Of a stretch of DNA of 22,265 nucleotides, positions 21,479 to 22,265 are shown one piece after another. Where the stretch lies: positions 1 to 22,265 of IMG/VR virus record IMGVR_UViG_3300025652_000624; one strand, written 5' to 3'. The position numbers were made by a program, and so were the translations under genes. Source of the stretch: a virus. Positions within the stretch are counted from its first letter, which is position 1. Every line of letters begins with the position of its first letter. Under the pieces are notes generated by a model. The model saw nothing but the letters and a program-made list of their open reading frames with translations. It was not told the origin of the DNA and searched no databases.

Positions 21479-21825
21479 TGAATAACATAAGCATTTTATT
21501 AAAAAGACTTTCAGAGTCTACTACTTCGTGCATGGTAATGATGACACAAGGAAACTTACTAGCTATGACTCTAGGTCATTGGGGTAAAGCGTTACAGGTA
21601 GGATTAATTGCATCTGTAGCTACTGTAATTGTTGTAATTTATGGTAACAAAGATTGGTCAAATAATAAGTTTGCTATGGCAGGAGCTATAGGATTCTTTA
21701 CAGCAATTGCTGATATGATGTCACACCATTCAGGATTTGGTGGAGCATCTACAGAAGCAATCGTTACAGGCATAGGTGCAGGATTATTATGTCTTGCTAT
21801 GTCAAATGTATGGAGTAAAAAATAA
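21478..21825 (+). CDS. Holin candidate with three membrane segments (115 aa)
   Basis: The 115-residue protein has an amphipathic N-terminal region (CMVMMTQGNLLAMTLGHWGK) and three likely membrane segments at about 38-55 (QVGLIASVATVIVVIY), 64-80 (KFAMAGAIGFFTAIADM) and 91-110 (TEAIVTGIGAGLLCLAMSN), with a short charged tail VWSKK. Size, three-segment layout and placement fit a class I holin, which opens the inner membrane at a set time. I recall a QGNLL-x-x-TLGH motif in similar marine phage proteins. It is joined on both sides by TAATG overlaps, with GGAG just upstream. Confidence 0.78.
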   Translation: MNNISILLKRLSESTTSCMVMMTQGNLLAMTLGHWGKALQVGLIASVATVIVVIYGNKDWSNNKFAMAGAIGFFTAIADMMSHHSGFGGASTEAIVTGIGAGLLCLAMSNVWSKK

Positions 21826-22196
21826 TGTTAGCAGCACTTATATCGCCAGTAGCGGCATTGCTAGACAAGTTTATACCTGATGCAGATACTAAAAATAAAC
21901 TAGCACATGAGATAGCTACACTTGCAGAAAGACAAGCACATGAGATTGCGTTAGCACAGATAGCAGTAAACAAAGAGGATGCTAAAGGTGCATGGTTTCA
22001 AGCAGGATGGCGACCAGCAGTAGGATGGGTTTGTGTTGCAGGGTTTGCTATAAACTTTCTTATATCACCACTTGCTGCACCTTTTGGAGTAATAATACCT
22101 CAAGCTGATACAGCAACTATGTTACCTGTACTTATGGGTATGCTAGGTCTAGGTGGTTTAAGATCATACGAAAAGAAAAATGGTTTAAATAAATGA
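21825..22196 (+). CDS. Holin of the 3TM / gene-transfer-agent type (123 aa)
   Basis: The N-terminal half is an amphipathic helical region (LDKFIPDADTKNKLAHEIAT, then HEIALAQIAVNKEDAKGAWF). The core GWRPAVGWVCVAGFAINFLI (61-80) is followed by PVLMGMLGLGGLRSYEKKNG (101-120). The combination (FRP-x-VGW-x-C-x-x-G-x-x-x-x-x-x-x-P-...-L-x-GMLGLGGLR-x-YEK) is what I know from the GTA-holin/3TM holin family. At least two strong membrane segments are visible. A second holin-like protein directly after another is notable. Its TGA overlaps the start of the endolysin (ATGA). Confidence 0.85.
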   Translation: MLAALISPVAALLDKFIPDADTKNKLAHEIATLAERQAHEIALAQIAVNKEDAKGAWFQAGWRPAVGWVCVAGFAINFLISPLAAPFGVIIPQADTATMLPVLMGMLGLGGLRSYEKKNGLNK

Positions 22197-22265
22197 TAAT
22201 GGCAAGTCCTAATTTTAGTATGGATGAATTAACTCATTCAGACACAGCAGCAAGACATGGTATAG
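22193..22265 (+). CDS. Endolysin start, M15-type peptidase (truncated by window end)
   Basis: Only the first 24 residues are present: MIMASPNFSMDELTHSDTAA then RHGI. The pattern NF-(T/S)-x-DELT-x-SDTAAR-x-GI is the characteristic beginning of phage peptidoglycan hydrolases of the peptidase M15 (D-Ala-D-Ala carboxypeptidase-like) family. It lies after the holins, as an endolysin should. The zinc-binding His and Asp residues are beyond the window. The start could be 22193 (ATGA overlap with the holin stop) or the ATG at 22199. Confidence 0.8.
   Translation, partial: MIMASPNFSMDELTHSDTAARHGI

Noticed and set aside
1-22265. Search for integrase, attachment site, tRNA, defence or anti-defence genes
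   Set aside because: None was seen. The window is a continuous structural and lysis region with no room for additional genes longer than about 50 bases between the listed ones.

Overview
The window is a continuous stretch of the late (virion and lysis) region of a tailed double-stranded DNA phage. Every supported gene is on the + strand, the largest gap between genes is about 50 bases, and many neighbours overlap by one base (TAATG). The sequence is very A+T-rich (by eye about two-thirds), codons mostly end in A or T, and many small proteins resemble those of uncultured marine phages. A short-tailed (podovirus-like) phage of a low-GC marine bacterium, possibly of the SAR11/Pelagibacter type, fits best. 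The host is an inference; nothing in the sequence names it. I see no integrase, repressor, tRNA, CRISPR array, insertion sequence or replication gene.

Layout. (1) 1-603: the tail of a truncated gene and three small, very basic, Trp/Tyr/Cys-containing proteins (44, 53 and 82 aa). (2) 610-1275: an unknown protein of repeated beta strands ending in Phe. (3) 1316-5063: packaging genes, namely a putative small terminase, the large terminase with intact ATPase and nuclease motifs, and a P22-sized portal with a C-terminal coiled coil. (4) 5063-7358: a small helical protein, an acidic scaffold and a major capsid protein resembling the SU10-type HK97-fold family, followed by a strong UUCG hairpin. (5) 7408-8358: a small conserved protein and the head-to-tail adaptor.

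(6) 8365-14599: a 6.2-kb island of fibre and appendage genes. It has eight fibre-like products, two of them tandem paralogues, one built of 21-residue repeats and one a poly-glycine adhesin-like protein. Two small genes resembling fibre-assembly chaperones or fibre partners are interleaved. (7) 14599-16340: a nozzle or DNA-stabilisation protein and a small conserved structural protein. (8) 16357-21150: a T7 gp13-like GNAT-fold protein and four proteins that look like internal virion (DNA-ejection) proteins. (9) 21150-22265: a lysis cassette of four successive small membrane proteins, then the start of an M15-type endolysin cut by the window edge.

How it works together. TerS and TerL drive DNA through the portal into a shell formed by the capsid protein on the scaffold. 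The adaptor and nozzle close the head and form the short tail. Fibre proteins recognise the host, the ejection proteins carry DNA across the envelope, and the holins plus M15 peptidase release progeny. Family names come from recalled sequence patterns, not from a search.
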